This document shows positions 15,570 to 21,990 of a DNA stretch of 21,990 nt, in pieces. The notes under the pieces are model-generated. The model had not been told where the DNA came from and did no database searches. It saw only the letters and a program-made list of their open reading frames with translations. Positions within the stretch are counted from its first letter, which is position 1, and each line of letters begins with the position of its first letter. This DNA is from Clostridiales bacterium (GTDB lineage: Bacteria > Bacillota > Clostridia > Christensenellales > Aristaeellaceae). Location of the stretch: the NCBI GenBank assembly GCA_019420065.1, contig JAHZHX010000034.1, forward strand, positions 1 to 21,990. Direction: 5' to 3'. The translations under genes and the position numbers were made by a program.

Positions 15570-16340
15570 TCAGATTTTATGCGAATCATCACTGCAGACC
15601 AGCCTGTCGCCCATCAGGTCGCGCAGTTTTTGATTCTGCGGAGCGGTATTACATACAATATGATCGAAGTCTTTTATAGAGAAGGCACGGAAGAAATACG
15701 AACGATCAAACTTGAAACTGTCACACAAAAGGATTTTCTTTTTTGCATGGTTTGCCATCAGCTGGCGGATGCTGGCGCTATCTTCGCTTGTGTAGCTGAC
15801 GCCATTTTCGCAGGAAACCGCGCCGCAGGAGATGAAGAGCAAATCGGCGTTGTATTGTTCAATGCTACGTTGCGTCAGTATGCCGCGCAGCTCATAGCCG
15901 TTTACAACAACGCCTCCGGTCATTATTGTTTTTACCTTGGACATATTGGATAAAACGGAGAGCGCCTCAAGACTGTTTGTCAGAACCGTCAGGTGCTGAA
16001 AAGACTCTAAATGCCGCACAAGATACGTTGTGGTGGTGCTGGCATCCAGAATGATCGTGGATGCGTTTTCGACAAACTGGGAGGCTGTTTGCGCGATGGC
16101 AATCTTTTCCGGATTATTGCGGCGCAGACGAATGGAAAATGGCGATTCTTGATCATTTCCACTGATCGGGACGGCACCGCCAAAAACACGGCGAATGGAA
16201 TGCGAATCTTCCAGAACACGCAAGTCACGGCGTATTGTGGCTGGACTGGAAAATAATTGTCCACATAATCCATTTACTGTGACAAATTTATCCCTGTTGA
16301 TGATGCTCAGAATTTGCTGCTGCCGTTCGCTCAGTCTCAT
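15570..16340 (-). CDS. DeoR/GlpR family transcriptional repressor
   Basis: 256 residues from ATG 16340, preceded by GGAGG; a TTG at 16352 overlaps that ribosome site and is rejected. The N-terminal winged helix (about 1-57) matches the DeoR signature: LSERQQQIL, then SSPATIRRDLRVLED and RRVFGGAV. The C-terminal DeoRC sensor (about 72-230) has the sugar-phosphate isomerase-like fold, with ILDASTTTTYLVRHL and GVSYTSEDSASIRQLM lying in expected ligand-binding loops. Such proteins repress neighbouring catabolic operons and release DNA on binding a phosphorylated sugar or related intermediate. It is divergent from the importer operon, the usual place for its local regulator. It is less GC-rich than the genes to the left. 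Confidence 0.92.
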   Translation of the reverse strand: MRLSERQQQILSIINRDKFVTVNGLCGQLFSSPATIRRDLRVLEDSHSIRRVFGGAVPISGNDQESPFSIRLRRNNPEKIAIAQTASQFVENASTIILDASTTTTYLVRHLESFQHLTVLTNSLEALSVLSNMSKVKTIMTGGVVVNGYELRGILTQRSIEQYNADLLFISCGAVSCENGVSYTSEDSASIRQLMANHAKKKILLCDSFKFDRSYFFRAFSIKDFDHIVCNTAPQNQKLRDLMGDRLVCSDDSHKI

Positions 16341-16383
16341 ATTTTCCTCCAAAAATGATTAACTATAATCATAAAACGATTGA

Positions 16384-16412
16384 ATTATATTGCGAAAAAG
16401 ATCATGTGTCAA
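16384..16412 (-). promoter_or_regulatory. Consensus promoter of the DeoR-type regulator gene
   Basis: Minus strand: -35 TTGACA (16407-16412), 17-base spacer, -10 TATAAT (16384-16389), a perfect sigma-A match. The spacer contains a CGAAA motif (16393-16397) that recurs in this intergenic region, so autoregulation is plausible. Confidence 0.82.
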
Positions 16413-16487
16413 GTATTGCTTCAAAGTGAGCGAAAATATTGCAAATATGGAGCACTTGAGATAAAATTTAGACATCAAAAATCGAAA
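16393..16487. promoter_or_regulatory. Candidate DeoR operator region with repeated CGAAA boxes
   Basis: CGAAA occurs at 16393-16397, 16431-16435 and 16483-16487, all in the same orientation. The boxes sit in the regulator promoter spacer, against the -35 of the importer promoter, and in its leader. Several DeoR family proteins bind direct repeats of TTTCG/CGAAA type, so these are natural operator candidates. The spacing is irregular and the motif is short. Confidence 0.4.
16439..16467 (+). promoter_or_regulatory. Promoter of the solute-import operon
   Basis: -35 TTGCAA (16439-16444), 17-base spacer, -10 TAAAAT (16462-16467); the coding start at 16502 has AGAGGAGG upstream. A CGAAAA motif (16431-16436) lies directly before the -35. 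Confidence 0.65.
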
Positions 16488-16501
16488 GAGGAGGATCCCA
16501 T

Positions 16502-18055
16502 ATGAAAAAATTGCTTGCGTTTGTCATGATGCTGGTGATGCTCTGCACTGCCGTTTCCTTTGCGATGGCAGAAGATCCGATCGTCGTCAACGTCATCCCC
16601 CCGTCTTCCGCCACTGGCTCCAGCGCCGAAGGCTACAAGATGGTTCAGGACTGGATCCTGAAGGAAACCGGCGTTCTGGTAAACGCCATCACCCTGGACG
16701 GTACCGATGATACCAACCAGAAGAATGCGCTGCTGATGGGCGACACCCGCATCGACATTTGGTGGGGCTCCGCTACCATGGACTGGTCCTACTGGAAGGA
16801 AATGAACATGATCCAGCCCATCAACCGCTTTCTGGAGCTGGCTCCCAGTGCCGTGGCTGCTTGGGAAGGCTACAACGCCATGGGTCTGGTGACTGACCTG
16901 GAAGGCAACATTTGGGGCCTGCCCCGCAACGTTGACCGTGTGTTCTATCAGACCTTCATCCGCGAGGACTTCATGAAGGCGCTGGGCTACACCGAAGATC
17001 AGTATCCCACCACGTTTGAAGCTTTCGAAGAATACCTGTACAAGGTAAAGGCTGCCGCCGGCACCAATGGGATTCCTGAGAATGTGATCCCCCTGATCAC
17101 CCGTAACAACATGACCACCATGGAATATCACTTCCTGGGCGGTTTCACCAAATACGGCTATTCCAACTGGATGGACGAGGATGGTACCATCAAGCCCTAC
17201 TACCTGGCGGATGGCTACTATGACTTCCTGGTGAAGATGAACCAGTGGTACAAGGATGGCATCATCAACGCCGAGAACCCCTCCTGGAGCACCAACCAGG
17301 TGAGAGAGTACCTAGCTAGCGGCCGCGTCGCTGCTTCCGGCGCCTACTCCACCGATCTGTGCAACCAGTACATCAACCTGCGCACCAACGTTCCCGAAGC
17401 CAAGTGGTGGGCCTCTGTCAACGGCATGACCCGCAATGGCGAACTGTGCGAAAGCCAGATTAAGGGCGACTCCGCCGCCATGATGCTCAACAAGAATACC
17501 CCTGACGAAGTGGCAGAAGCCTACTTCAAGGTGCTGGAGTTCCTGCACTCTGATTGGGCCAACAACTATTCCTCTCAGGTGGGTCTGCAGGGCCTGTACT
17601 GGGACTACAACACCGAAGAATACGGCGAAGAAGCCAAGACGCTGCATATCGTAAAGACCCTCCCCACGGCTGCTTCTCAGCCCAAGTACTCCATGGACTT
17701 CTGGTTCAGCATCGGCCTGCCTACCGAAGCCGACTGCGTCATGTATGACGGCGATGGCGTGCAGAACATGCAGAACGAATACATCCGCCACCAGGGCGAC
17801 ACCTTTGCGGCTAAGGCTGCTTTCGATCAGGGCGTGACCTACAACGACGGCGCTATCCGCGAGGCCGTGATGATGTACAGCGACCTGAAGACCGCTATCG
17901 AAGAAGAGACCGAAAAGTTCTACATGGGTCAGAACGGCTATGAGCTGACCGAAGAAAACTGGAACAAGTTCATTCAGCGCCTGTATGACGAGTTCGAGCT
18001 GCAGGAATACTGCGACGAACTGACCCGCCAGTATAAGGAAATCAAAGGTCTGTAA
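16502..18055 (+). CDS. Extracellular solute-binding protein of a CUT1/LipO-type ABC importer
   Basis: 517 residues. It captures the substrate outside the membrane and delivers it to the two permeases encoded next. A signal peptide is clear (basic MKK, hydrophobic core, AMA then ED near residue 23-24). Cys15 is not in a lipobox, so cleavage by type I signal peptidase is predicted rather than lipidation. The body fits the long LipO/YtcQ-type family 1 binding proteins, rich in Trp and Tyr (e.g. DIWWGSATMDWSYWKEMN, EGNIWGLPRNVDRVFYQTF), suggesting stacking against a sugar-like ligand. Strong codon bias (mostly C-ending codons) points to high expression. The ribosome site AGGAGG is ideal. A large hairpin separates it from the permease genes. 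Confidence 0.92.
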   Translation: MKKLLAFVMMLVMLCTAVSFAMAEDPIVVNVIPPSSATGSSAEGYKMVQDWILKETGVLVNAITLDGTDDTNQKNALLMGDTRIDIWWGSATMDWSYWKEMNMIQPINRFLELAPSAVAAWEGYNAMGLVTDLEGNIWGLPRNVDRVFYQTFIREDFMKALGYTEDQYPTTFEAFEEYLYKVKAAAGTNGIPENVIPLITRNNMTTMEYHFLGGFTKYGYSNWMDEDGTIKPYYLADGYYDFLVKMNQWYKDGIINAENPSWSTNQVREYLASGRVAASGAYSTDLCNQYINLRTNVPEAKWWASVNGMTRNGELCESQIKGDSAAMMLNKNTPDEVAEAYFKVLEFLHSDWANNYSSQVGLQGLYWDYNTEEYGEEAKTLHIVKTLPTAASQPKYSMDFWFSIGLPTEADCVMYDGDGVQNMQNEYIRHQGDTFAAKAAFDQGVTYNDGAIREAVMMYSDLKTAIEEETEKFYMGQNGYELTEENWNKFIQRLYDEFELQEYCDELTRQYKEIKGL

Positions 18056-18076
18056 TTCCTTGTGTAACGGAATGCA

Positions 18077-18116
18077 TTGCGGAGGGGGAGGAGGTCGTTC
18101 CTCCCCTTCTCTGCAA
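18077..18116 (+). promoter_or_regulatory. Large hairpin between binding protein and permease genes
   Basis: A stem of about 16 pairs (GGGGAGGA 18085-18092 with TCCTCCCC 18099-18106, continued outward to TTGC/GCAA with a two-base bulge) has a 6-base loop and no T run. Such elements after binding-protein genes commonly protect the upstream mRNA or thin out downstream transcription, giving excess binding protein over permease. Confidence 0.65.
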
Positions 18117-18138
18117 TTACGAAGGGAGGCATCAATTC

Positions 18139-19089
18139 TTGGCGCGCAAGAATAAGTCCGTTGCTGTGAATGAGCGTCTTACATGGCGAAAGTCGTTCAA
18201 GAAATATTACATGCTGTATTTGCTGCTCATTCCCGGCGTGCTGTGGTATGCGATTTTCAAGTATCTGCCAATGCTTGGTATCACCATTGCTTTTGAAAAA
18301 TACAGCCCGTTTTCCGGGCTTGAAGGGATTTTTTCCTCGAAATGGGTCGGGCTGTATTGGTTCCGCAAATTCTTTAAATCCATTTATGCCAAACGCCTGA
18401 TTCGCAACAGCCTGGTGATTAGCCTGAAAAAGTTGGCTGTTTGCTTCCCCTCCGCGATTATCCTAGCCATTCTTCTTAATGCCGTTCCGGGGACTCGCTT
18501 CAAGAAAACTGTGCAGACCATTTCTTATCTGCCTCACTTCCTTTCCGCGGTTGTGGTCGCCTCTATCGTGCGTACCGTTACAACGACGGATGGCGGCATC
18601 ATCAACTACATCATTACCCTGTTCGGCGGTCAGCCGATTTTCTTCCTGGGCAGCAACAAGTATTTCCAAGGCGTACTTGTTGTGACGGAATTGTGGAAAA
18701 CAGTCGGCTGGAGCTCCATCATCTATCTGGCGGCCATGACGGGTATTGATCCGCAGCTATATGAAGCCGCCACGGTTGACGGCGCGAACTGGCACCATAA
18801 AATTTGGCACGTTACGCTGCCTGCTATCGCGCCCATTATTTCCCTGATGCTTATCCTGCGCTGCGGCGAGCTGATGAACGCTGGCTTTGAAATGACGTTC
18901 AACCTGTACTCTTCCTCCGTGTATGAGACGGGCGACATTATCGACACATATGTATACCGCGAAGGTATGACCAACATGAACTATTCCTACTCAACGGCAG
19001 TGAATCTGTTTAAGTCCGTAATCTCCCTGGTGATGGTGCTTGGTTCCAACTTCATTGCCAAGAAGATGGGACAGGAAGGAATATGGTGA
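18139..19089 (+). CDS. ABC importer permease, LplB/YteP type
   Basis: 316 residues with about six membrane helices; the first of the permease pair that forms the membrane channel. The EAA loop that docks the ATPase is EAATVDGANWHHKIWHVTLP (209-228). The basic head (MARKNK ... RKSFKKYY) and the early membrane helix YMLYLLLIPGVLWYAIF match LplB-type permeases. The start is a TTG at 18139 with GGGAGG nine bases upstream; no in-frame ATG gives a full-length first helix, so this unusual start looks real and may lower expression. The next permease begins 4 bases after its stop. Confidence 0.92.
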   Translation: MARKNKSVAVNERLTWRKSFKKYYMLYLLLIPGVLWYAIFKYLPMLGITIAFEKYSPFSGLEGIFSSKWVGLYWFRKFFKSIYAKRLIRNSLVISLKKLAVCFPSAIILAILLNAVPGTRFKKTVQTISYLPHFLSAVVVASIVRTVTTTDGGIINYIITLFGGQPIFFLGSNKYFQGVLVVTELWKTVGWSSIIYLAAMTGIDPQLYEAATVDGANWHHKIWHVTLPAIAPIISLMLILRCGELMNAGFEMTFNLYSSSVYETGDIIDTYVYREGMTNMNYSYSTAVNLFKSVISLVMVLGSNFIAKKMGQEGIW

Positions 19090-19093
19090 CGAT

Positions 19094-19978
19094 ATGGGCA
19101 CTATGTCGAAAGGCGAAAAGGGTTTTATTATCGCGGCCCATGTCCTGCTGATTCTCCTGTCGTTGGCAATCATCATTCCTGTTGCGAGCGTTGTGGTCAA
19201 TTCCTTCGTAAGCGCTGCAGAAGTTGCCCGCCGCGGTCAGTTCATTCTCTGGCCGGAGGAGTTCGACTTTTCGGCGTACAATATGCTGTTTAACTCCGAC
19301 CGCATTTACAGCGGCTATCTTAACACGCTGTTTGTGACTATCATGGGAACGGCGCTGAGCATGATTCTGACGATCAGTCTGGCTTACCCGCTGAGCAAAA
19401 AGGATCTGCGCGGCCGCAATGCCATTCTGGGCATGGTCTTCTTTACCATGCTGTTCAACGCCGGTACAATCCCGAATTTCCTGTTGATCAAGGAAATCGG
19501 CCTGCTGGATACGCGCTGGGCGCTGGTGCTTCCCTATATCTGCAATACATGGAATATGCTGATCATGCGCAATTTCTTCTATGCCATCCCGGATTCGCTG
19601 GAAGAGGCTGCCTGCCTGGACGGCGCAAACCAGCTGCAAATTATCGTTAAGCTCATTCTGCCGCTGAGCCTGCCTTCCATTGCGACGATTTCCATGTTCT
19701 ACGCCGTATCGTTCTGGAACGCCTGGTTCCCCGGCGTAATGTATGTGACCAACAAGTCGCTGCAGCCCGTGCAGAATATCATGCGCTCAATCATCGTAGC
19801 GGCTTCCGGCCAGATGGAAGACCTTGGCATTATGATCGACAATATCGAGGTGATGCCGACGTCCAACACCATCAAATGCGCGGCCATCGTCATTACCACG
19901 CTGCCGATCCTCTGCGTCTACCCCTTTATCCAGAAGTACTTTGTCAAGGGCGTTATGGTTGGCTCCGTCAAGGGCTAA
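19094..19978 (+). CDS. ABC importer permease, LplC/YtcP type
   Basis: 294 residues from ATG 19094, six predicted membrane helices. The EAA loop is EEAACLDGANQLQIIVKLILP (about 170-190; first residue is the end of SLEEAA). FNAGTIPNFLLIKEIGLLDT and NTWNMLIMRNFFYAIPDSL are typical of LplC-like carbohydrate permeases. An in-frame start at 19040 lies inside the previous gene; 19094 is chosen because GGTGA is just upstream and it leaves a 4-base gap, although 19103 is also possible. No ATPase gene is present nearby, so a shared MsmX/UgpC-type ATPase elsewhere is probably used. Confidence 0.92.
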   Translation: MGTMSKGEKGFIIAAHVLLILLSLAIIIPVASVVVNSFVSAAEVARRGQFILWPEEFDFSAYNMLFNSDRIYSGYLNTLFVTIMGTALSMILTISLAYPLSKKDLRGRNAILGMVFFTMLFNAGTIPNFLLIKEIGLLDTRWALVLPYICNTWNMLIMRNFFYAIPDSLEEAACLDGANQLQIIVKLILPLSLPSIATISMFYAVSFWNAWFPGVMYVTNKSLQPVQNIMRSIIVAASGQMEDLGIMIDNIEVMPTSNTIKCAAIVITTLPILCVYPFIQKYFVKGVMVGSVKG

Positions 19979-20000
19979 TTGACCACAGCCTCTTTTATGG

Positions 20001-20021
20001 GCTTTCTCCGCGCGAGAAAGC
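20001..20021 (+). promoter_or_regulatory. Hairpin between permease and isomerase genes
   Basis: GCTTTCTC (20001-20008) pairs perfectly with GAGAAAGC (20014-20021) around a CGCGC loop, followed by TCATTTTCC, too weak a T run for a full terminator. It may attenuate or process the transcript ahead of the catabolic genes. Confidence 0.5.
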
Positions 20022-20055
20022 TCATTTTCCAAGCTTAAATATTATGGAGGGCATT

Positions 20056-20952
20056 ATGAAGCTGGCGATTACTACCTGCTTGGCTACGCCGCAGAATTCG
20101 CCTTTTCAGCTCACTGAGAAGGAAGCCATGCTGCGTTTGTGCGAAGGCGGATTCAAATATCTGGATTACGGCCTGAGCCGCGAATTTCAGCATGCAGACG
20201 TGCGTGAAAACAGTGTGTTTGTGCATGGCGACTGGCGCAAATGGTGTGAAGAAATCCGTCAGGCGGTGGAGGACAAGGGCACGAAGTTTATTCAGACGCA
20301 TTGCGTGTTCCCCAATTATTTTGCCGATGACGAATACAACAAATGGCTGACCGCGCAGACCGAGCTGTGCTATGAGGCTACCGCGCTGGTCGGCGCCCCC
20401 GTCACCGTGATGCATCCCATCGCCCCTCCGGGCATGGAATACGACCGGGAAGGCAGCAGAATTGCCAACCGCGATTATTTCCGCAGACAGGCCGATATCG
20501 CCGCGAAATACGGCGTGAAAATTGCTGTCGAAAATATGCTTTCCAATCGCCTGTTCGACGGCGGCCTGACCAAGCGCTGCTGCACCACGACGGAAGAGCT
20601 TATCGAGCAGGTGGAAGCCATTGATCACGAAAACGTGGGCGTCTGCATTGACGTGGCGCACACGCATTATATGAAGGAAGACGTTGTCGACGCCTTGCGC
20701 ATGTGCAAAAAGCACCTGATTGCGCTGCATATGTCGGATAATGACACCTTCAATGACTGCCATGTTACGCCCTATAACTGCAATCTGAATTGGGAAAAGG
20801 TGTATGCCGCCATCAATGAAATTGGCTACAAGGGCGGCGGTATGCTGGAAATCCATGCGTGCTCCGGGATGGACAAGGACATTCAGATGGAAGCCATTCG
20901 CTATCTGGCTAAGCTTGCTGCATGGATGCAAAAACGCATGGGAGGTGAATAA
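20056..20952 (+). CDS. Sugar phosphate isomerase/epimerase, xylose-isomerase-like TIM barrel
   Basis: 298 residues, PF01261-type barrel. Metal-binding candidates appear in the expected order: Glu159 (KIAVENM), Asp199 and His202 (CIDVAHTH), His225 (LIALHMSD) and Glu265 (MLEIHACSG). Members isomerise or epimerise sugars, keto-inositols or hydroxypyruvate in the cytoplasm; the precise reaction cannot be assigned. ATG 20056 is preceded by GGAGG at 5 bases; an in-frame ATG at 20044 overlaps that ribosome site. It lies in the importer operon and its 3' end carries the GGAGGTG ribosome site of the phosphodiesterase gene 5 bases downstream, suggesting the two act on the same imported compound. Confidence 0.88.
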   Translation: MKLAITTCLATPQNSPFQLTEKEAMLRLCEGGFKYLDYGLSREFQHADVRENSVFVHGDWRKWCEEIRQAVEDKGTKFIQTHCVFPNYFADDEYNKWLTAQTELCYEATALVGAPVTVMHPIAPPGMEYDREGSRIANRDYFRRQADIAAKYGVKIAVENMLSNRLFDGGLTKRCCTTTEELIEQVEAIDHENVGVCIDVAHTHYMKEDVVDALRMCKKHLIALHMSDNDTFNDCHVTPYNCNLNWEKVYAAINEIGYKGGGMLEIHACSGMDKDIQMEAIRYLAKLAAWMQKRMGGE

Positions 20953-20957
20953 GCTCG

Positions 20958-21728
20958 ATGAGCAAGCTTGAAAATCTGCTGGCGCAAAAGGGACTGTTTG
21001 TCGGCGCACACCGCGGCTTCAGCGAAATCTATCCGGAAAACACGATACTGGCGGTGCAGGAGGCCTGCAAGTTAGGCGTAGATCTGATCGAGGTCGATGT
21101 GTATCTCAGCCGCGACGGCGTGCCGGTGATTGCGCATGATCATGTGCTGGAGCGCTGCTCGAGCGGCCATGGATTGATCAGTGATTATACGCTTAAAGAG
21201 CTCAAACAGCTTGACTTTGGCATACATCGCGGCGTCGCCTATGAGGGATTGCATCTACCCACGCTGGAGCAATTTCTGGATTATATGAAGAATTATCCCG
21301 AGATCCTTCTGGATATTGATTTTAAGGTATATCCGCACACAATGGATACCGTGCGCACGGTAATGCCTTTAATGGAGCGCAGCGGCATGATGGAGCGGTC
21401 GGTGTTTAACTGCATTGACTGCAACGTGGTGCGCTATCTATGCGAAACCTACGGCAAGCGCACGATCAGCGCGCCGCATGATTTTCCGTGGCGCGTTAAT
21501 TACGAGCCCGGCGCGCAAGGCAGCTTCCGCTATATGTGGGGTATTTGCATTCCCTATAATATGTTAGACGAGGCGCATGTGAAGCTGTATCGGGATCATG
21601 GCATCGCGATTGTCTGCACGCCGGCCGACAGCCCGGAGCAGGTTCAAAAGGCCGTTTCACTGGGAGTGACGTTGCCGCTGTGCAACGATCCCCGCAACTA
21701 TCTGCAAGTCAGAAACAGCGCCCTGTAA
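20958..21728 (+). CDS. Glycerophosphodiester phosphodiesterase (GDPD family)
   Basis: 256 residues. The family hydrolyses glycerophosphodiesters to sn-glycerol 3-phosphate and an alcohol. Motifs: AHRG (17-20), PENT (26-29), IEVDVYLSRDG (44-54, metal ligands Glu45 and Asp47) and AHDHVLER (59-66, catalytic His60). The next acidic ligand, usually Glu in an I-E-x-K motif, appears as Asp121 in LDIDFK, a conservative but notable change. There is no signal peptide, so it acts in the cytoplasm, consistent with hydrolysis after import. It is the last gene of the operon; an intrinsic hairpin follows 40 bases after the stop. Confidence 0.92.
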   Translation: MSKLENLLAQKGLFVGAHRGFSEIYPENTILAVQEACKLGVDLIEVDVYLSRDGVPVIAHDHVLERCSSGHGLISDYTLKELKQLDFGIHRGVAYEGLHLPTLEQFLDYMKNYPEILLDIDFKVYPHTMDTVRTVMPLMERSGMMERSVFNCIDCNVVRYLCETYGKRTISAPHDFPWRVNYEPGAQGSFRYMWGICIPYNMLDEAHVKLYRDHGIAIVCTPADSPEQVQKAVSLGVTLPLCNDPRNYLQVRNSAL

Positions 21729-21767
21729 AAACAGCATGTAATGTGGGCTTCCAAAAGTACCCTTAAA

Positions 21768-21803
21768 ATCCACCCAAAAACCAGTCAGTTTTTGAGTGGG
21801 TTT
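21768..21803 (+). terminator. Terminator of the import/catabolic operon
   Basis: ATCCAC-C-CAAAAAC (21768-21781) pairs with GTTTTTG-A-GTGGGT (21788-21801), 13 pairs with one mismatch and one T-G pair, 6-base loop. Only a short T run follows, so efficiency is uncertain. Confidence 0.65.
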
Positions 21804-21830
21804 GCGTTATTGTGGATAGGAGAAAAGAAT

Positions 21831-21852
21831 CTGGGGCGGCGGCTTTTGCCCC
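21831..21852 (+). repeat. 22-base direct repeat, right copy
   Basis: Identical to 15288-15309 and in the same orientation. It lies 28 bases past the operon terminator. See the left copy. Confidence 0.85.
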
Positions 21853-21990
21853 TGTCCGCGCGCCTGGCGATTGTTAGGCGCGCCACTGCGCAAGCCTTAT
21901 TGGCTGTTGCTGCGTCACAAACCCGCAAGGGGTTTGTTCAGACCATCAACAAAGTGGGTACATCATTGCCGGGATGCAATGAAGGGGCGC
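21853..21990. other. Gene-free end of window with short hairpins
   Basis: No credible gene. Two perfect 8-pair hairpins are present: GCGCGCCT/AGGCGCGC (21858-21883, 10-base loop) and ACAAACCC/GGGTTTGT (21917-21937, loop GCAAG). The style resembles the stretch after the left 22-base repeat. Confidence 0.45.

Noticed and set aside
15391..15633. Possible small plus-strand gene upstream of the regulator
   Set aside because: No ribosome site, mixed composition, crosses a hairpin with T run and runs antisense into the regulator gene.
17315..17326. Adjacent GCTAGC and GCGGCCGC, like a cloning junction
   Set aside because: They lie in frame within the binding-protein gene, encode ordinary residues (LASGR) and the frame is intact on both sides.
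19979..20055. Possible full terminator splitting the operon
   Set aside because: The hairpin at 20001-20021 lacks a proper T run and no new promoter follows, so the catabolic genes probably remain in the operon.

Overview
The window looks like a chromosomal segment of a GC-rich, endospore-forming Firmicute of the Clostridia type. I base this on strong AGGAGG-type ribosome binding sites, occasional TTG starts, a Coat_F-type spore coat gene, GerMN-domain lipoproteins, a DUF6062-type protein and a LipO/LplB-type sugar importer without its own ATPase. No species can be named from the sequence alone.

Left part (1-15259) is core-genome-like and visibly GC-rich. It starts inside a tRNA-Val(UAC) on the minus strand. 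Next come recX and a translationally coupled serine hydrolase gene (minus), then a two-gene spore-coat unit (plus) whose terminator is built into the 3' end of lgt. An aldo/keto reductase gene and lgt (minus) are transcribed divergently from dnaX (plus). A three-helix membrane protein (plus) meets a SPOR-domain protein (minus) tail to tail with no spacer. A three-gene operon follows (DUF6062 protein, GerMN lipoprotein, larger GerMN lipoprotein with what looks like three GerMN units). It ends in a strong terminator that abuts the promoter of mfd.

Right part (15260-21990) is an accessory catabolic locus with visibly lower GC: a DeoR-type repressor (minus), and, divergently, a solute-binding protein, two permeases, a TIM-barrel sugar-phosphate isomerase/epimerase and a cytoplasmic glycerophosphodiester phosphodiesterase (plus). 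The logic is import of a small organic solute, then intracellular hydrolysis and isomerisation, under a sugar-phosphate-responsive repressor. A glycerophosphodiester or glycosylated derivative is the most economical substrate guess. Two large hairpins between cistrons could set the stoichiometry. The locus is bracketed by two identical 22-base direct repeats (15288-15309 and 21831-21852), each in a gene-free stretch rich in short hairpins, which suggests insertion or a dispersed intergenic repeat family.

The most noteworthy items are the repeat-bracketed importer/GDPD locus, the multi-GerMN lipoprotein operon, and the membrane protein with a His/Cys metal-site-like C-terminus. No CRISPR array, phage, integrase or transposase was seen.
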